Origin: Leptospirillum sp.
Lineage (GTDB): Bacteria > Nitrospirota > Leptospirillia > Leptospirillales > Leptospirillaceae
Assembly: GCA_027315205.1 (NCBI GenBank)
Contig: DAHUYM010000006.1
Coordinates: forward strand, 92,481-156,480
Length of the DNA: 64,000 nt
Direction of reading: 5' to 3'
Below are positions 61,230-64,000 of the stretch, piece after piece. Position 1 is the first letter of the stretch. Each line of letters begins with the position of its first letter. Under the pieces are notes generated by a model. The model searched no databases. It saw nothing but the letters and a program-made list of their open reading frames with translations, and was not told the origin of the DNA. The translations under genes were made by a program, and so were the position numbers.

Positions 61230-61613
61230 ATGACAAAGAAGACATACAGCTGCGGTCTGGATGCTTCTCTTGCTATCATCGGCGGCAAGTGGAAATCTCT
61301 TATCCTGTGGAACCTCGCCGGTAGCCCCCGGAGATATAGCGAGCTGCACAGACTCGTGGCCGGTATCAGTGAAAAAATGCTGATTCAGAAATTGAAGGAA
61401 ATGGAACTTGACGGCATCGTGGACCGCAAAGACTTCCGCGAAGTTCCGCCTCGCGTGGAATATTCTCTGACGACATTTGGCTTGGACTTGGCACAAGCGA
61501 TGCACCCCTTATGCGCATGGGGTTCCAAGCACATGGAGAGAATTGCCAAGCTGCCTACGCAATCAGCTGTTGTCGAGGCCAAATCTTGTGGGGATTCAAA
61601 ACATCGTTCCTGA
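61230..61613 (+). CDS. HxlR-family winged-helix regulator
   Basis: A 127-aa regulator. The N-terminal Cys in SCGLDASLAIIGGKWK is the redox-sensing position in YodB/HypR-like members; WNLAGSPRRYSELHRLVAGISEKMLIQKLKEME is the HxlR wing-helix signature. A terminator follows at 61707. It most likely controls the divergent SDR gene and itself. Confidence 0.93.
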   Translation: MTKKTYSCGLDASLAIIGGKWKSLILWNLAGSPRRYSELHRLVAGISEKMLIQKLKEMELDGIVDRKDFREVPPRVEYSLTTFGLDLAQAMHPLCAWGSKHMERIAKLPTQSAVVEAKSCGDSKHRS

Positions 61614-61706
61614 AACGTGCTCTAATGGCATCGGATAGGACAGGACATATTCTTCGATCCCACCATTCTTATCCTTAATCCAAGATTGCTCGGTCAATCA
61701 TTCGAG

Positions 61707-61727
61707 AAACCCGCATGACCGGGTTTT
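61707..61727 (+). terminator. Intrinsic terminator after hxlR
   Basis: AAACCCG pairs with CGGGTTT across a CATGAC loop, ending in TTTT. Confidence 0.7.
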
Positions 61728-61786
61728 CCTAAGAAAGAAATGGCATTCGGCATTCGAGGGGAGACGTCCCGGGGAAAGGATCCGAC

Positions 61787-62641
61787 TTGGCCCGTTTATA
61801 TGTATTGACGATGAGTTGTCCCGACCGGATTGGAATTGTAGCGGCAGTGACGCAGTTCCTGGCCGAACACGGAGGATGGATCGTGGAGGCCAATTACCAT
61901 GCCGATCAAAAGGCTGGCTGGTTCTTCATGAGACAGGCGATTCTCGCGGATTCCTTCCGTCTGACCCTTGAAGAATTCTCGAACCGGTTCGCTCCTCTTG
62001 CCGACCGGTTCGGCATGACCTGGAAAATTTCCGACTCAGACCGGAAAAAACGCCTCTTGATCTGCGTCAGCAAACAGGATCATTGCCTGTCCGATCTTTT
62101 CCACCGTTGGAAGCAGCCCGAATCGTCGTTCGATATTGTCGCCGTCCTCTCCAACCATGACGATCTGAGAGGGTTTGTGGAATGGCACCAAGTGCCGTTT
62201 CACCATATTCCCGTGGCCCCTGATGGCAATCCGGAAGCTTTCGATGAAATGGAGCGACTATACGAGAAATACCGGGGCGAGGTCCTGATCCTTGCACGAT
62301 ACATGCGGATTCTTCCGCCCGTGTTTTGCCGAAGGCTTGAAAGGCAGATCATCAATATTCACCACAGCTTCCTCCCGTCGTTCGTCGGAGGACGGCCCTA
62401 TCACCAGGCCTACGAACGGGGAGTCAAGCTCATCGGGGCGACCTGCCATTATGTCACGGAAGATCTTGACGCCGGCCCCATCATCGAACAGGACGTGATC
62501 CGGGTGGATCACGATGACGACCCCGAGGAAATGGTCCGGCTCGGGAAGGATATAGAAAAGATTGTCCTCGGCCGGGGGGTCCGGTATCACGTGGAAGACC
62601 GGATCCTGATCCATGGCAGGAAGACCATCGTCTTCCGGTAG
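61787..62641 (+). CDS. purU: Formyltetrahydrofolate deformylase
   Basis: A 284-aa enzyme hydrolysing 10-formyl-THF to THF and formate. An N-terminal ACT domain (residues 1-75, CPDRIGIVAAVTQFLAEHGG) is followed by a formyltransferase-like catalytic domain with IINIHHSFLPSFVGGRPYHQA and DLDAGPIIEQD, carrying the Asn-His-Asp set. The start codon is TTG at 61787 with AAAGGA six bases upstream. It stands alone between accessory gene pairs. Confidence 0.96.
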   Translation: MARLYVLTMSCPDRIGIVAAVTQFLAEHGGWIVEANYHADQKAGWFFMRQAILADSFRLTLEEFSNRFAPLADRFGMTWKISDSDRKKRLLICVSKQDHCLSDLFHRWKQPESSFDIVAVLSNHDDLRGFVEWHQVPFHHIPVAPDGNPEAFDEMERLYEKYRGEVLILARYMRILPPVFCRRLERQIINIHHSFLPSFVGGRPYHQAYERGVKLIGATCHYVTEDLDAGPIIEQDVIRVDHDDDPEEMVRLGKDIEKIVLGRGVRYHVEDRILIHGRKTIVFR

Positions 62642-62760
62642 ACGTCTGCCCGTCTGAGTCCGGAATCAAGTTCCATCCGCATTTTCCCGTTTATTCGTCC
62701 ATTGCCGTACCGGCTAACGTCCGCACAGGATTTTCGACAGCCATTTGTGTTCTTTCCACG

Positions 62761-63165
62761 TCACTTTTCCAAGAACCTTTCCGGACTCAGGGCCGTTCCG
62801 GGAAAATCTTTCTGGACCTTCTTGTTCGCCGTGACCAAGGGAACGTTCAGAGTCCGGGAAAGCCAGACGAATTCGCAGTCATAGGCGCTGCATTTGCTCG
62901 TCTCGGTCAGTGAAAGAATACCCGGGCCATCGATCCGGCATTCCGGCACGATAATCAATTCGAGCGCGTGATCCAGAATCGCCCGGGCATCGTTCCATGA
63001 GATATCTTTTCGACGTGCCGCCCCAGACAACACATTCCGGAACTCGGAGAAGACAAGCTCCGGTGCAACCCATGCGTCGTCCTTTGTCCAGACCGCTTCG
63101 GCGACTGTGGCATGGGGGGTGGGCAACAAGAGATAAACCAAAAGATTTGTATCCACCACGATCAT
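62761..63165 (-). CDS. vapC: PIN-domain toxin (VapC/FitB-like)
   Basis: A 134-aa PIN ribonuclease. IVVDTNLLVYLLL (first Asp), a central Glu in ELVFSEFRNVL, and SAYDCEFVWLSRTLNVPLVTANKK (third and fourth acidic residues) form the metal site and look intact. It overlaps the antitoxin stop as ATGA. The partner is an FitA-like ribbon-helix-helix protein. Confidence 0.92.
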   Translation of the reverse strand: MIVVDTNLLVYLLLPTPHATVAEAVWTKDDAWVAPELVFSEFRNVLSGAARRKDISWNDARAILDHALELIIVPECRIDGPGILSLTETSKCSAYDCEFVWLSRTLNVPLVTANKKVQKDFPGTALSPERFLEK

Positions 63166-63401
63166 GGTCGCCCGGACTCTTTCCAGCCCTTGATATCCCG
63201 GTCGGAGATCGTAGGCTTGTAGCGATCGCGCAGGAGGCGGATCCGATCGAGTGTCAGGCGTTTTTCCGCCTTGGGTTCCTGAACGTAGGTCTCCAGCGCA
63301 ACGACAAGTTCTTGCGTGAGACTTCTATGGTGACTGCGGGCAATATCCTTCAATTGCCGGTAGAGAGATTCGGGGATGCTTTTAAGAGTAATGCTGGGCA
63401 T
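63162..63401 (-). CDS. vapB: Ribbon-helix-helix antitoxin (FitA/VapB-like)
   Basis: A 79-aa protein. The N-terminus MPSITLKSIPESLYRQLKDI with the following helix SHHRSLTQELVVALE is a classical ribbon-helix-helix, as in FitA. The C-terminal part (KRLTLDRIRLLRDRYKPTIS) should wrap the toxin. ATG at 63401 has GGAGG four bases upstream; the ATG at 63446 would place the operator inside the gene. Confidence 0.92.
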   Translation of the reverse strand: MPSITLKSIPESLYRQLKDIARSHHRSLTQELVVALETYVQEPKAEKRLTLDRIRLLRDRYKPTISDRDIKGWKESGRP

Positions 63402-63410
63402 ACGTCCTCC

Positions 63411-63438
63411 GGTTGTGAAATGGTTCCATTTTACAACC
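63411..63438. promoter_or_regulatory. 28-bp operator palindrome of the toxin-antitoxin operon
   Basis: GGTTGT-g-AAATGG and CCATTT-t-ACAACC are perfect complements around a TT centre, apart from one opposed base. The palindrome lies ten bases before the antitoxin ATG and overlaps the SD region, fitting autoregulation by the RHH antitoxin. Confidence 0.85.
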
Positions 63439-63786
63439 AAACACACCGGCTCGCAAGAATTTATTCGTGACCGGAAATATAGGTCCGCGTTCGCTCGTTT
63501 ATTCCCAAACGTGAACCATGAAGGGTCCTTTTGATCTCCAGGCCCACAAAAAACGACATTGATGTCAGGGAAACAATAAAAACATATAATTATGAATCGG
63601 TTGTCTCTACATTCATGGCCAGAGCCGTCGGAACGGTTTTCTTATGCGATCTTTTCCAAGAATGGCAATCATGAAGATTGAACGATCATGATTTCTTTCT
63701 TGCAAGAGAACCCCTTTTAGTGGTATTTGCTTCACCAGACGAGTCTGACACTGAATTTCTTTTCTCTCCATTTTCGGGAGACCGTG
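63439..63786. other. A/T-rich intergenic region
   Basis: About 350 bases between the antitoxin operator and the gene starting at 63787. TATAAT at 63585-63590 is the best -10 candidate, without a good -35. No RNA or repeat is supported. Confidence 0.5.
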
Positions 63787-64000
63787 ATGAAGAACGTTGA
63801 AAAGCCATCCACCGAACATCGAATCACGCCGGACACGCGATTTGAGTATACCCAGATCGCTGTCCGGCATGACGAAAACCAGAAGGTGGCATGGTGCCAT
63901 ATGCACGGGATTCCAAGACCTTGTTTCACCCAAACACTGCTCACGGAAAATCTGGATTATTTTCACTATCTCTCGAACCAATCCGATGAAGATCTTTCTT
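63787..64000 (+). CDS. rpfF: Crotonase-superfamily protein resembling DSF synthase RpfF, 5' fragment
   Basis: An open frame from ATG 63787 to the window end (71 codons, no stop). It contains KVAWCHMHGIPRPCFTQTLL, which lines up with the N-terminal block of RpfF-type enzymes (W-x-H-M-H, then R-x-C-F-S/T and Leu). RpfF makes the diffusible signal factor, a cis-2-unsaturated fatty acid. The catalytic Glu residues lie outside the window. The similarity covers only a short block, so the call is tentative. Confidence 0.55.
   Translation, partial: MKNVEKPSTEHRITPDTRFEYTQIAVRHDENQKVAWCHMHGIPRPCFTQTLLTENLDYFHYLSNQSDEDLS

Noticed and set aside
63613..63981. 122-codon minus-strand frame
   Set aside because: Antisense to the RpfF-like frame, which has a recognisable motif and runs open to the window end.

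Overview
The window looks like chromosome of a Leptospirillum-type member of the Nitrospirota. This is inferred from gene content: a citryl-CoA synthetase (two subunits) plus citryl-CoA lyase version of the reductive TCA cycle, a hopanoid cluster, heme genes and a complete dcw cluster, all in fairly GC-rich DNA. Almost all core genes lie on the minus strand in tightly packed, often ATGA- or GTGA-overlapped operons.

Layout. 1-6.2 kb: a minus-strand operon running metK, ahcY, thiS-like, cysteine synthase, moeB-like, threonine synthase, moaD-like and the start of a NIL-domain gene, apparently headed by a SAM-II riboswitch with an intrinsic terminator. It links SAM recycling to sulfur-carrier-protein-dependent cysteine/homocysteine synthesis. 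6.5-7.3 kb: tRNA-Ala(GGC) and an orphan 103-aa gene with a long leader and a hairpin over its ribosome binding site. 7.3-10.8 kb: hemN, hemE and a CbiX-like chelatase. 10.8-21.6 kb: hopanoid genes (shc, hpnG, hpnA, ispH, hpnJ, hpnI) with a carotenoid-hydratase-like membrane protein, a small EamA/SMR transporter, an outer-membrane barrel protein and a lipoprotein. 22.8-44.5 kb: mraZ-rsmH-ftsL-ftsI-murE-murF-mraY-murD-ftsW-murG-murC-murB-ddl-ftsQ-ftsA-ftsZ-pgeF-yggS-proC-yggT-divIVA-yggU in canonical order, driven by a consensus promoter with a MraZ operator. 44.8-45.2 kb: an erythromycin-esterase-like gene remnant. 45.4-46.8 kb: FmdB-like zinc ribbon, a lipoprotein and a peroxiredoxin. 46.8-57.8 kb: reductive TCA genes (ccsA, ccsB, a 47-aa membrane peptide, acnA, ccl, psiE-like, frdB, frdA, sucC, sucD).

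58-64 kb is accessory: tRNA-Glu(TTC) followed by a hipBA toxin-antitoxin pair and palindromic elements, ending in a copy of the tRNA 3' end at about 60.2 kb (a likely small integrated element without integrase); then an SDR/HxlR divergent pair, purU, a VapBC/FitAB-type toxin-antitoxin pair with a large operator palindrome, and the 5' end of what looks like an RpfF-type (DSF synthase) crotonase running off the window.
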